A stretch of DNA of 64,000 bases from Cellvibrionaceae bacterium (GTDB taxonomy: Bacteria; Pseudomonadota; Gammaproteobacteria; Pseudomonadales; Cellvibrionaceae): assembly GCA_024707385.1 (NCBI GenBank), contig JANPZW010000008.1, positions 310,001 to 374,000 on the forward strand. The letters are read 5' to 3'. Shown here in pieces: positions 1 through 11,737 of the stretch (its first letter is position 1; each line of letters opens with the position of its first letter). Both the position numbers and the translations under genes were made by a program. Below the pieces are notes generated by a model. The model did not search any database, was not told the origin of the DNA, and was given only the letters and a program-made list of their open reading frames with translations.

Positions 1-52
1 GGGAAGTTTTCTGTATTTTGTGCCGTCATTTTTTCCCCGGTCCGACCGTTTT

Positions 53-1276
53 ATGTCCATTTCGCTTGAGTCTGGCACTGCCGAATTCGATGACATACGC
101 CCTTATGACGACAGCGAAGTGCGCCCCACCATTGAGCGCCTGCTAAATGATAGGGAGTTTCTGGACACGGTTGCCCGGCTCAAGGCGCCGCGCCTGAGCC
201 GCTGGTTTGCGCCACTGCTACGGCCCCTGGTGCGCAGGGCGCTGCGCAAGGAAACCGCTGGCGTCATGACGGTCGACGATTTCCAGCAGCGTTTGGAAAA
301 GTACGTGCGCCAGTTGTTGGATGACACCGTGACCGAGCTGACCATTTCCGGGCTCGACCACCTCACACCTGGCAAAGCCTATTGCTTCATCAGCAATCAT
401 CGGGATATCGCCATGGATCCCGCCTTTGTCAATTGGACGCTGTACCACAACGGCTTCCAGACTCTGCGCATCGCGATTGGGGACAACCTGCTCACCAAGC
501 CCTTCGCCTCGGATCTGATGCGCCTCAACAAGAGCTTTATCGTCAACCGCTCGGCCACGGCACCCAGGGAAAAGCTCAAGGCTGCACGCAAGCTGTCGGG
601 CTATATCCACCATTCGGTGGTCAAGGATAACGCCAATATCTGGATCGCCCAGCGCGAAGGGCGGGCCAAAGACGGCGTCGACAGAACCAACCCCGCCATC
701 GTCAGCATGCTGGCCATGTCGCGCGCCAAGCCGGAGAGTTTTGGCGACTTCCTCTCCCGCGCGAACATAGTGCCGGTGTCCATTTCTTACGAGTGGGATC
801 CCTGCGATGAATTTAAGGCGCGGGAGCTGACGATCCTCAAGCGCGACGGCCGCTATGAGAAGGCCGAGCACGAGGATGTGCGCTCCATCGCCAAAGGCAT
901 CTCCGGCTTCAAAGGTCGTGTGCATCTGGCCTTTGGCGAGCCATTATCCAGCGCGATTGCCGACGTGGACGAGGCGGTGGAAGTGATCGACCGGGCGATC
1001 CTGAGCAACTATGTGCTCCACGCCAGCAACTGCGCCGCTTATGAAATGATCGAGCGCAAATCACCCAAAGTGCCCGTTGGCGCCGATGGCCGTCTGTTTA
1101 CAGAAACCGACGCCACTGAAGCGCGCCGTCAGTTGCAGGAGCGCCTGGATACCTGTGAGCCGCAGTGGCGGGACATGTTGGTGCGCATCTACGCCAATCC
1201 GGTCTACACCAAGCTCAATGCGGAGCAGCAGGGGCCCTCCTCTCACATGGACGACCGCCCCGCCGCGCAGGTCTGA
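53..1276 (+). CDS. PlsC-like 1-acylglycerol-3-phosphate acyltransferase family protein
   Basis: The protein (407 aa from ATG 53) carries a glycerolipid acyltransferase signature near residue 116, SNHRDIAMDP. This resembles the NHxxxxD block of PlsC-type enzymes with one extra residue between His and the last Asp. An EGR block (QREGRAKDG) follows about 90 residues later, as in the family. It probably transfers an acyl chain to a glycerophospholipid precursor at the inner membrane. The exact substrate cannot be read from sequence, and at over 400 aa it is much longer than PlsC proper. A GTG at 20 is in frame and could extend it by 11 residues, but no clear ribosome site favours either start. 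dinG begins two bases after its stop, so the two are probably cotranscribed. Confidence 0.75.
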   Translation: MSISLESGTAEFDDIRPYDDSEVRPTIERLLNDREFLDTVARLKAPRLSRWFAPLLRPLVRRALRKETAGVMTVDDFQQRLEKYVRQLLDDTVTELTISGLDHLTPGKAYCFISNHRDIAMDPAFVNWTLYHNGFQTLRIAIGDNLLTKPFASDLMRLNKSFIVNRSATAPREKLKAARKLSGYIHHSVVKDNANIWIAQREGRAKDGVDRTNPAIVSMLAMSRAKPESFGDFLSRANIVPVSISYEWDPCDEFKARELTILKRDGRYEKAEHEDVRSIAKGISGFKGRVHLAFGEPLSSAIADVDEAVEVIDRAILSNYVLHASNCAAYEMIERKSPKVPVGADGRLFTETDATEARRQLQERLDTCEPQWRDMLVRIYANPVYTKLNAEQQGPSSHMDDRPAAQV

Positions 1277-1278
1277 CG

Positions 1279-3398
1279 ATGCTGGGAGACGCGGTCAAAC
1301 AGGCCATTCAATCCAGCTATTCCCGCTTTCTCAAGTCACGGCAGCTCAATCCCCGTTACGGCCAGAAACTGATGATCGCCGCCATCGCCCGCGCGCTGGG
1401 CGGCATCCGTCTGGACGATGAGGCTAAACGCACTGGAGATGGTCATATCTGCGTGGTGGAGGCGGGCACCGGCACCGGCAAAACCGTCGCCTATCTGCTC
1501 GCCACCCTGCCGGCGGCTAAGGCGCTCGGCAAAAAAGTGGTGGTGTCCACCGCGACTGTCGCTCTGCAAGAGCAGATCGTCTTCAAGGATCTGCCGGACG
1601 TTAAACAGCACAGCGGTCTCGACTTCCACTACGGTCTCGTCAAAGGGCGCGGCCGCTATCTCTGCCTCAGCAAACTCGACCGGATTCTCGCCGACGGCCA
1701 CGAAGAACTGCTGTTTCTCTACGATGACGCCAGCGCCGGCGTGTCGCCGCAGGACAAAGCGCTCTACCAGACCATGATGGACAAACTGGCGGAAAGCCGC
1801 TGGGACGGCGACCGCGACAGCTGGCCGGAGGAGCTGCCCCAGGCGGCGTGGTCGCGGGTGACCACGGATCACCGTCAGTGCACCGGGCGGCGCTGCAGTT
1901 TTGTCCGCCAGTGCGCGTTTTTCAAAGCGCGGGATTCCCTCGACGAAATGGATTGCATCGTTGCCAACCACGATCTGGTGCTGGCGGATCTGGCCCTCGG
2001 CGGCGGCGCGATTCTGCCGGCACCCCAGGACACCATCTATATCTTCGACGAAGCCCACCATCTGCCAGACAAGGCGATCAACCACTTTTCTGCCCACAGT
2101 CGGGTGGTCTCCACCAGTCGCTGGCTCGGCATTACGGAGGGGCAGTGGAAGGGATTGCTGGAGCCGCTGGAGAGCGCGGTCTATTTGATGCAGATCGCCG
2201 CGCCCATGGAGAGTGCTCTCAAGGCGGCGCGCTCACAGCTGGACGGCGTACAGCCGCTGCTCGCGCCCTATATGGCGGAGATGGACCGTACCTCCCCCAC
2301 GCCGCGCTATCGCTTTCCCCAGGGTCAGGTGCCGGCGGAACTCGAACGTATAGCTGGCCATTTGCAGGTGGCGTTTGACGATATCTACCGCTTGCTGGAC
2401 AAGCTCTGCAGCGAGGCCAACAAGATTCTGGAAAGCGAACATTCCCCAGTGCCCATGGCAGACCTGGAGGCGATCTACCCGCTGCTCGGCAGCTGGTGCG
2501 CCCGGGCGGAAGCCAATCGCGACCTGTGGAAGAGTTTCGCCGACAGCACACCCGACCCCAAGTGGCCAGTGGCGCGCTGGATTACGCTGATTGAATACGA
2601 AGACACGGTGGATTTTGAATTGGTGTCGAGCCCAATTCTCGCGTCACATACGCTCTCGCAGCACCTGTGGGAGCCCTGTTGCGGCGCGGTGGCTACCTCG
2701 GCGACCTTGACGGCGCTGGGTACTTTCGACCGCTTTCGCTTGCGCGCCGGCACACCTGGCGACGCCACCTATGAAGTTGTGCCGAGCCCTTTCGATTTCG
2801 CCCAGAACGGTATTTTGCGCGTACCCAAAGGTGCGGTGGATGGCAATCAGGTGGAGGCGCACACCCAGAGCATCATCCGTCTTTTGCCGGAGCTGCTCGA
2901 CCCGCGCCAGGGCACATTGGTCCTGTTTGCTTCGCGCCGGCAGATGCTGGACGTGAACGAGGGCCTGCCCGCCGAATGGCGCGAGCGCATCTTGATGCAG
3001 GGCAATGAATCCAAGCAGCTGCTGTTGAAACTGCATCGCGACCGCTTGGATGCGGGGCAGGGCAGTGTGCTCTTCGGCCTCGCCAGTTTTGCCGAAGGAG
3101 TCGATCTGCCAGGGCATTATTGCGAACATGTGGTGATCGCCAAGATACCCTTCGCCGTGCCGGACGATCCGGTGGAGGCGGCCATGGCTGAATGGATCGA
3201 GGCCCAGGGCGGCAATGCATTCATGCAAATTGCTGTACCCGACGCGGCGGTGAAGCTGGTGCAGGCTGCGGTCGTCTGTTGCGGACCGAAGAGGACAAAG
3301 GCGTGGTCACAGTGTTGGATCGCCGCCTGATCAGCAAACGCTATGGCAAGGCGATCCTGAACTCGCTGCCACCTTTTCGTTTGGAGCTGGAATCATGA
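1279..3398 (+). CDS. dinG: ATP-dependent DNA helicase DinG (one frameshift near 3264)
   Basis: XPD-like Fe-S superfamily 2 helicase that unwinds forked DNA, R-loops and G-quadruplex substrates. Visible are a Walker A motif (EAGTGTGKT), a cysteine cluster around QCTGRRCSFVRQC for the 4Fe-4S centre, and a DEAH box (FDEAHH). The frame beginning at ATG 1279 runs to 3330 but turns nonsensical after VKLVQA. The expected end (GRLLRTEEDKGVVTVLD... to LELES) lies one frame over and stops at 3398. Restoring one G in CAGGCTGC near 3264 rejoins them and gives about 706 aa, close to E. coli DinG. The upstream gene ends two bases before this start, and the yqcC-like gene overlaps the corrected stop by ATGA. 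That operon coupling argues that the intact reading is the true one. Confidence 0.85.
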
Positions 3399-3715
3399 CT
3401 GACCGACATATAGCCGTAGCCGAGATTCTGCTCGACATAGAGTGCGAGCTGCGCCGCAGTCGCCTCTGGCAGAGCGAGATGCCCAGCGACGAGGCGCTCG
3501 CCAGCGAACAGCCCTTCGCGTTGGATACTTTGGATTTTCACCAGTGGCTGCAGTTTATTCTGCTGCCGCGCCTGCACCATCTGGTTGACCAGCGCCTGCC
3601 GCTGCCCGCGGCCTGCGGCATATCGCCGGTTGCCGAAGAGGTGTACAAGCAGCGCCTGGAAGTGATGAAGCCGCTGCTGTTGCAATTGCAGCGGCTGGAT
3701 CGAGTGTTTCAGTAA
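3395..3715 (+). CDS. yqcC: YqcC family protein
   Basis: A small acidic, helical protein of 106 aa that matches the YqcC family (formerly DUF446) in length and in its conserved core, with the pattern LDFHQWLQFILLPR followed by a PVAEEVY segment. The family has no established biochemical role; in enterobacteria it sits beside the tRNA pseudouridine synthase gene truC. No signal peptide or membrane segment is visible, so it should be cytosolic. Its ATG overlaps the corrected dinG stop (ATGA), which suggests translational coupling. The gene then converges on sppA with a 29-base gap. A short hairpin with an 8-bp stem (3734-3741 / 3751-3758) lies at the junction but has no U-tract. Confidence 0.8.
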   Translation: MTDRHIAVAEILLDIECELRRSRLWQSEMPSDEALASEQPFALDTLDFHQWLQFILLPRLHHLVDQRLPLPAACGISPVAEEVYKQRLEVMKPLLLQLQRLDRVFQ

Positions 3716-3744
3716 CCTAGTTGGCGAGCTTTGGCGCAGTCCGT

Positions 3745-6933
<3,189 letters not shown>

Positions 6934-7084
6934 GGTTTGGGAACGGGTTCAGATTTGCGAAGGGCGACATTCTAGCCCGGGACGACTCCGCCGTGTGTGG
7001 GGAAAATAGGCGGCGGGGAGCGCGCCTCAAATGCCGGTTCCATACTTTTATAAAGTGCAAGCAACGATAAAAGTTAAAGCGAAA

Positions 7085-7186
7085 GCGTCAGCTATATAAA
7101 ACTTAAGTGTCAGCTATATAAAACTTAAGTGTCAGCTATATAAAGAAGCTAAAGCGTCAGCGATATAAAACGAAAGCGTCAGGCGG
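7085..7186. repeat. 22-bp tandem repeat array upstream of yihY
   Basis: Four consecutive copies begin at 7085, 7107, 7129 and 7154, followed by a partial copy at 7176. The core is GTCAGCTATATAAAACTTAA. Units 1 and 2 are nearly identical; unit 3 carries a three-base insertion and unit 4 several substitutions. Every unit holds a TATATAAA-like box that could resemble a -10 element. The array ends about ten bases before the yihY start, so it lies in the promoter or 5' untranslated region of that gene. Copy number could vary by slippage. Confidence 0.85.
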
Positions 7187-7195
7187 ACCTACGAC

Positions 7196-8479
7196 ATGAA
7201 GATGATTCCGGATTTAGTGGTTGCACGCCTGCGGGGTCCCGCGCTGCTATGCGTGCGTTTTCTGCGCAATCTGGGCGCTGATTTTGTCGCCCACGGCTGC
7301 CAGAAAAGCGCGGCGGCGCTGACCTATCTCAGCCTGTTCGCGCTGGTTCCCCTGATGACGGTGGTCTACTCCGTGTTTTCGCTGATTCCCGCCTTCGACG
7401 GCGTGGCGGATCAGTTGCGCAATTTGTTGTTCACCCATCTGGTGCCGCAAAGCGGTCAGGAGCTGCAGTCTTATATCGCGGAATTCTCCTCCCAGGCGCG
7501 CTCCCTGACCGGTGTGGGTGTTGCCATGCTGGTGGTGACTGCCTACTGGATGCTGAGCAACATTGAAAGGACCTTCAATGCCATCTGGGGTGTGCAGCGT
7601 CCGCGCAAGGGCATCGCCAGCTTTCTCCTCTATTGGGCGGTTTTGAGCATAGGCCCGCTGTTGCTGGGCGCCGGTTTTGCCATTAGCACTTATCTGCTGT
7701 CGTTGAAGCTGGTTTTCAACAATCACGACTTAGGTGTCAGCTCGCTGGTCTTCGAGTTTCTCCCGTTTGTGTTAGGGTCCGCCGCCTTTACCCTGCTGTT
7801 TGCCGCTGTTCCCAACTGTCGCGTCCCCTTGCGCCACGCCGTCATCGGCGGGGTGGTGACGGCCTTGATGTTTCAGTTGCTGAAGGAGTTTTTTGGCGCC
7901 GTGGTGGCGCGCTCCTCTTTTCAGCTGGTGTATGGCGCTTTTGCCGCAGTGCCGCTGTTTCTGCTCTGGGTGAACCTGGTGTGGACGGTGATTCTCGCCG
8001 GCGCGATTCTGGTGAGGACCTTGGCGGAGCGCTCCTACAGAGTCGAGGAGGAAAAATTCAGCGATATGCACGCCGCGTTGAAATGTCTCGAACTGCTGCA
8101 CCAACGCAGCCGCACCGGCCGCTCCGTATCGGATGCGGACTGCTTTCGTCTCGGCATAGGGGTTGTGCATTGGCAGCGGTTGCGCGGTTTGCTGGAGAAG
8201 GCCCGCTGGCTCATGGTCACCGGCAGTGGCCACTATGTGCTCAGCCGCGATCTGCGCAGTGTGACGCTTTGGGATCTCGCCCGTGTCGTCGGTGCGCGTC
8301 TGGCTGATCTGGAGGCACCAGTGGCGGCCAAGACGACGCGAACCCCCTGGTATCAACTCTATGCCCAGCACCGCACTCAGTTGTTGCAGGGTGCCCGGGA
8401 CGCGTTTGATCTGTCTCTGGAAACCCTGTTTATCTCGACCCAGACCGGGCAAGAGCCGGAGATCCGGAGCAAGGGATGA
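7196..8479 (+). CDS. yihY: YihY/BrkB family inner-membrane protein
   Basis: A 427-aa integral membrane protein. The first about 280 residues hold six hydrophobic segments with the family signatures AALTYLSLFALVPL and GAFAAVPLFLLWVNLVWTVILAGA. The remaining about 140 residues form a soluble C-terminal extension rich in charged residues that may fold as a winged helix (CFRLGIGVVHWQRLRGLLEKARWL is helical), as seen in longer members. The family was once misnamed RNase BN; its transport or structural role is unresolved. Translation starts at ATG 7196, immediately after the tandem-repeat array. Confidence 0.85.
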   Translation: MKMIPDLVVARLRGPALLCVRFLRNLGADFVAHGCQKSAAALTYLSLFALVPLMTVVYSVFSLIPAFDGVADQLRNLLFTHLVPQSGQELQSYIAEFSSQARSLTGVGVAMLVVTAYWMLSNIERTFNAIWGVQRPRKGIASFLLYWAVLSIGPLLLGAGFAISTYLLSLKLVFNNHDLGVSSLVFEFLPFVLGSAAFTLLFAAVPNCRVPLRHAVIGGVVTALMFQLLKEFFGAVVARSSFQLVYGAFAAVPLFLLWVNLVWTVILAGAILVRTLAERSYRVEEEKFSDMHAALKCLELLHQRSRTGRSVSDADCFRLGIGVVHWQRLRGLLEKARWLMVTGSGHYVLSRDLRSVTLWDLARVVGARLADLEAPVAAKTTRTPWYQLYAQHRTQLLQGARDAFDLSLETLFISTQTGQEPEIRSKG

Positions 8480-8543
8480 TAATCCGGCCAAGTTGCGCCG
8501 GCCGACTATACTAACCAGTACTGATGGTCGGTCCCTGATTCCT

Positions 8544-8909
8544 ATGGCTATACCCTTATTGATTTGCGATGACTCGAGCATGGCGCGTAAGCAGGTTGCC
8601 AAAGCGCTCCCCGAGGGCTTGGACGTGAATATCAGCTTCGCCAGTAATGGTCTGGAGGCGCTGACGGCGATCCGCCAAGGCAAAGGTGAAATCGTATTTC
8701 TGGATCTCACCATGCCGGAGATGGACGGTTTTGCTGTGCTGGAGGCGATTCGCCAGGAAGAGCTGAAATCCGTAGTGATCGTGATCTCCGGTGATATCCA
8801 GCCGGTGGCGCGGGAGCGGGTGCTGCAGCTGGGTGCCATCGACTTCATCAAAAAGCCTCTCAATCAGGAAAAACTCCGCCAGACCCTGGAAACCTTCGGC
8901 CTGCTCTGA
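8544..8909 (+). CDS. Single-domain CheY-like response regulator
   Basis: The 121-aa protein is only a receiver domain. It has the acidic pair ICDDSS near residues 9-10, the phosphoacceptor Asp in VFLDLTMPEMDGF, the conserved Ser in VISGD, and Lys in FIKKP. There is no output domain, so it must act by protein-protein contact as CheY does. No kinase, cheA or flagellar gene is adjacent, so its partner is unknown. The ATG at 8544 is chosen because upstream in-frame sequence is low-complexity and lacks the first beta strand pattern. Confidence 0.8.
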   Translation: MAIPLLICDDSSMARKQVAKALPEGLDVNISFASNGLEALTAIRQGKGEIVFLDLTMPEMDGFAVLEAIRQEELKSVVIVISGDIQPVARERVLQLGAIDFIKKPLNQEKLRQTLETFGLL

Positions 8910-8977
8910 TCCCCGCGGGTCCCGTCCTGGTGGTGCTTGGGGTAAGATGCCAGCCCGCTTTTCTCTGTGATCCAGCA

Positions 8978-10231
8978 ATGAAACTCTCCCGCTTTGGCCG
9001 CCTGCTCGCCCAGGATTCCCCCATCGTGCAACTTATGGAAGACCTGGGTGAGGCGCTCAGCCGTAACCCCGATCTGCTGTTTCTGGGCGGCGGCAATCCC
9101 GCGAAAGTGCCCGCCGCGCAGCAGTGTTTTCAAACCCACCTACGGGGGCTGGTCGAGGATACGGATGCGGCAAATTCCCTGCTCGGCGTCTATCCCGCCC
9201 CTCAGGGTGATGACCGCACTTTGCGGGCGCTGGCGGGCTTTCTCTCCCGCGAATGCGGCTGGCCTGTCAGCGAGGCCGATATCGCCATCGTCAGTGGCAG
9301 CCAGCTGGCGTTTTTCATCCTTTTCAATCTGTTTGCCGGGGTGGACGACTCGGAATCCTCGCGCCAGGTTTTGCTGCCGCTGGTTCCCGAGTACCTCGGT
9401 TACGGCGCCCAGGGGCTGGGCGACGATTTTTTTCAAACCCGCAAACCACTGCTGCGGTTGACCCAGGCGAACCGATTCAAATACGCGCTGGATACGGCGG
9501 ATTTGCAGGTCGGACCGGAAGTAGGGGCCATCTGCGTCTCACGCCCGACCAACCCCTCGGGCAATCTGCTCACCAATGCGGAAATGGATCAGCTTCTGAC
9601 CCTGGCGCGCCAGGCTGGGGTACCGCTGCTGGTGGATCTCGCGTACGGATCGCCCTTTCCCGGTTTGGTGTATCAGGCTTGTGAAAATCCCTGGCGCGCT
9701 GGCTCTGTGCATGTACTGAGTCTTTCCAAGCTGGGGCTGCCGGGCGTGCGCACGGCGGTGGTGGTGGCGGACCCGGAGGTGATCCATTGTGTCGCTAGAG
9801 CCAATACGATCATGAGCCTGGCCAACGGCAATTTAGGGCCAGCATTGCTGGAGCGCATGATCGACAGCGGCGATCTCTCTCTCCTGGGGCGCACCGTCCT
9901 GCCGGATTTCTATCGCGCCAGACGCGATCAACTGGTGGCGCTGCTCGATAACGCGCTAAAGGGATTGCCTTACCGCATCCACGAGCCCGAGGGCGCGTTC
10001 TTTATCTGGTTGTGGCTGGAGAATCTGCCCGGCGGTAGCCAGGCGCTTTACGCCAATTTGAAAGAGAAGGGCGTATTGGTGATGGCCGGCGAGTCGTTTT
10101 TCTTCGAATGGCAGAGCACCTGGGCTCACGCCCGCGAATGCGTGCGCCTCACCTATTGCCAGCCGCCCGAAGTCTTGGCGCGCGCGGTCGAAATTATCGC
10201 GGCCGAAGTGCGCCGTTTGTACGCAGTTTAA
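8978..10231 (+). CDS. avtA: Valine-pyruvate aminotransferase
   Basis: PLP-dependent class I/II aminotransferase of 417 aa that converts valine and pyruvate into 2-oxoisovalerate and alanine, in the cytosol. The N-terminus (FLGGGNPAKVP), the Asn-containing block SRPTNPSGNLLTNAEM, and the Schiff-base lysine in SLSKLGLPGVRT match AvtA. It starts at ATG 8978; an in-frame GTG at 8930 lies upstream. Odd feature: the last codons and stop (LYAV-TAA) lie inside a short tandem repeat, so copies of the same terminal codons and stop recur downstream. Confidence 0.88.
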   Translation: MKLSRFGRLLAQDSPIVQLMEDLGEALSRNPDLLFLGGGNPAKVPAAQQCFQTHLRGLVEDTDAANSLLGVYPAPQGDDRTLRALAGFLSRECGWPVSEADIAIVSGSQLAFFILFNLFAGVDDSESSRQVLLPLVPEYLGYGAQGLGDDFFQTRKPLLRLTQANRFKYALDTADLQVGPEVGAICVSRPTNPSGNLLTNAEMDQLLTLARQAGVPLLVDLAYGSPFPGLVYQACENPWRAGSVHVLSLSKLGLPGVRTAVVVADPEVIHCVARANTIMSLANGNLGPALLERMIDSGDLSLLGRTVLPDFYRARRDQLVALLDNALKGLPYRIHEPEGAFFIWLWLENLPGGSQALYANLKEKGVLVMAGESFFFEWQSTWAHARECVRLTYCQPPEVLARAVEIIAAEVRRLYAV

Positions 10232-10280
10232 AATTTGTACGCAGTTTAAAATTTGTACGCAGTTTAAATTTGTATGCGGC
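10216..10280. repeat. 18-bp tandem repeat spanning the avtA stop codon
   Basis: The unit TTTGTACGCAGTTTAAAA occurs at 10216-10233 and 10234-10251, then again at 10252-10268 one base shorter, followed by a degenerate partial copy (TTTGTATGCGG). The first copy includes the avtA stop codon, so the terminal codons are duplicated in untranslated DNA. Confidence 0.9.
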
Positions 10281-10671
10281 TTTTATTGTTGTTTTTGGCC
10301 GTCCCTCCCGGTTTTTCAACCGATGCCAGCACGGCGCTTGGATGGATGCCAAACCTACAATTTGTGTGATTTTTATACAGATAAGTTGTTGATGCAGTTC
10401 ACAAAATCGCCTTAAAACCCTTCGTTATGGCAAGGCTGCATCTCGGCCTTCAAGTTAATAAGTCCTTCCCTTCCCATCTATCAGCTGTCTGCTTATGTCT
10501 GTTCGCTATTAAGGCGAGGTTCTCTTATTGCGTCCGTCGCCCATTCGGCCCGCTGGTCCCTTGTCGTGGAAGGTGCCAGGGGGCTGCTCTAGTGTTATTT
10601 GGCGGGTTCCGTTTTATAGCGATTTGCATTTTCCCGCTCCGTTTAAATCCATCCATCTAGAGAGCACCAGC
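10281..10671. other. Intergenic region before the minor pilin operon, with a possible folded RNA
   Basis: I find no convincing gene here. A perfect 9-bp inverted repeat, TCGCCTTAA at 10407-10415 and TTAAGGCGA at 10509-10517, encloses about 91 bases. That interval holds two weaker hairpins, AAGGC/GCCTT (10432-10436/10446-10450) and ATAAG/CTTAT (10458-10462/10492-10496), so a three-way junction could form on either strand. No clear sigma-70 promoter stands out. The promoter of the fimU-pilVWXY1E operon should lie in this region. Confidence 0.4.
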
Positions 10672-11244
10672 ATGAACAGTTCAATTTCCAAACAACGCGG
10701 TTTTACTCTGTTGGAGGTGTTCTCAGTAGCGGTGGTGAGTGGTGTGCTGGCGATGGCCGGTATGCCGATGATCGAAGATTACCAGCGCAAGCATGCGGGC
10801 GCTGATCTGCAGCAGACCTTTGCCGAATCCCTGGCGGTGGCGCGCGAGCGCGCGGTAGGGGCGGGAACTGCGGTTTACCTCTGCGCGAGTGCCGACGGCG
10901 CCACCTGTTCGTCCGATTGGAAAGCGGGTTGGCTGGTGTATCAAGGTGCGCAGCCGACTTCGCCCGGTGATGCCGTGGCGGAGGGGGACATTATTGCGCA
11001 CGTCAAAATTGAAGAAGCCAGTGCCGGATTGCAGGTGCTGGATGAAAATCTGGAGGCGGTGGCTGCCATCAGTTTCGATTCACGCGGATTTAATGCGGCG
11101 AGCCAGCGTTTGACGGCTATGACGTGTGAAGCCGGTGGCGTCCTTGAAGCCGGCGCAGTTTTCCTTGAGCGCAGTGGCCGCGTCCGCGTCGGCAAAAATA
11201 CGGTCGCGGAGGAAAACCCTTCTTTCCACTGCCAGCGAGCGTAA
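10672..11244 (+). CDS. fimU: Minor pseudopilin, GspH/FimU type
   Basis: A type IV prepilin-like protein (190 aa) with the short leader and cleavage site KQRG^FTLLEV, including Glu at +5, followed by a hydrophobic helix. This is the substrate form for prepilin peptidase PilD. As first gene of a pilV-pilW-pilX-pilY1-pilE run it corresponds in position to FimU of Pseudomonas, which primes pilus assembly at the inner membrane. Several cysteines in the globular part (LCASADGATCSS, TCEAGG, FHCQ) probably form disulphides. The start is ATG 10672, the only one that gives a short prepilin leader. Confidence 0.85.
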   Translation: MNSSISKQRGFTLLEVFSVAVVSGVLAMAGMPMIEDYQRKHAGADLQQTFAESLAVARERAVGAGTAVYLCASADGATCSSDWKAGWLVYQGAQPTSPGDAVAEGDIIAHVKIEEASAGLQVLDENLEAVAAISFDSRGFNAASQRLTAMTCEAGGVLEAGAVFLERSGRVRVGKNTVAEENPSFHCQRA

Positions 11245-11254
11245 GGTGATTTTT

Positions 11255-11737
11255 ATGAACCGTTTGCCAAACAAAGAAGTCGGTTCCTCCCTGATAGAAG
11301 TGGTCGTCGCCCTTTTTGTTCTCGCGGTGGGCATGCTCGGGGTTTTGTCCATGCAGGTTAAATCCATGCAGTTCAGCCAGAGCGCCTACTACTATTCCCA
11401 GGCGGTTTATCTCGCCAATCAGATACTCGAAAACATGCGCTCCACGCCGGGTATCGCCAACGCCTATCTCATAGGTCTCGATGAATCAGCACCGGAAGCC
11501 AGCAAAAATTGCGCGATCAGCGGTGTTACCTGCAGTGCCACCGAATTGCGTGATTTCAATTTGAAAAACTGGCGCATCAGTGTGGAATCAACTTTGGTCG
11601 CAGGAAAATCCTCGGTGCAGCGAGTCGGTGATTTTTATGCGATTACCGTGCAGTTCGATGACACCCGCAGCGCCCCGGACAGTGCTAATAAAACGGAACC
11701 CGAGCTCGCCGAATATGTGCTTATGACGGAGATTTGA
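11255..11737 (+). CDS. pilV: Type IV pilus minor pilin PilV
   Basis: Prepilin-like protein of 160 aa with cleavage site VG^SSLIEVVVALFVLAVGMLG and the PilV-typical continuation (SMQ...YYYSQAVYLANQILENMRS). It is a minor pilin of the priming complex at the pilus base or tip, built with PilW, PilX, FimU, PilE and PilY1. The start at ATG 11255 gives a leader of proper length; longer in-frame starts overlap fimU. It follows fimU by ten bases and overlaps pilW by ATGA at 11735-11739. Confidence 0.88.
   Translation: MNRLPNKEVGSSLIEVVVALFVLAVGMLGVLSMQVKSMQFSQSAYYYSQAVYLANQILENMRSTPGIANAYLIGLDESAPEASKNCAISGVTCSATELRDFNLKNWRISVESTLVAGKSSVQRVGDFYAITVQFDDTRSAPDSANKTEPELAEYVLMTEI

Noticed and set aside
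218..925. A 235-codon minus-strand frame inside the acyltransferase gene.
   Set aside because: It is antisense to the conserved acyltransferase motifs, with no independent support.
7085..7186. CRISPR array.
   Set aside because: Units follow each other without unique spacers and no cas gene is present.
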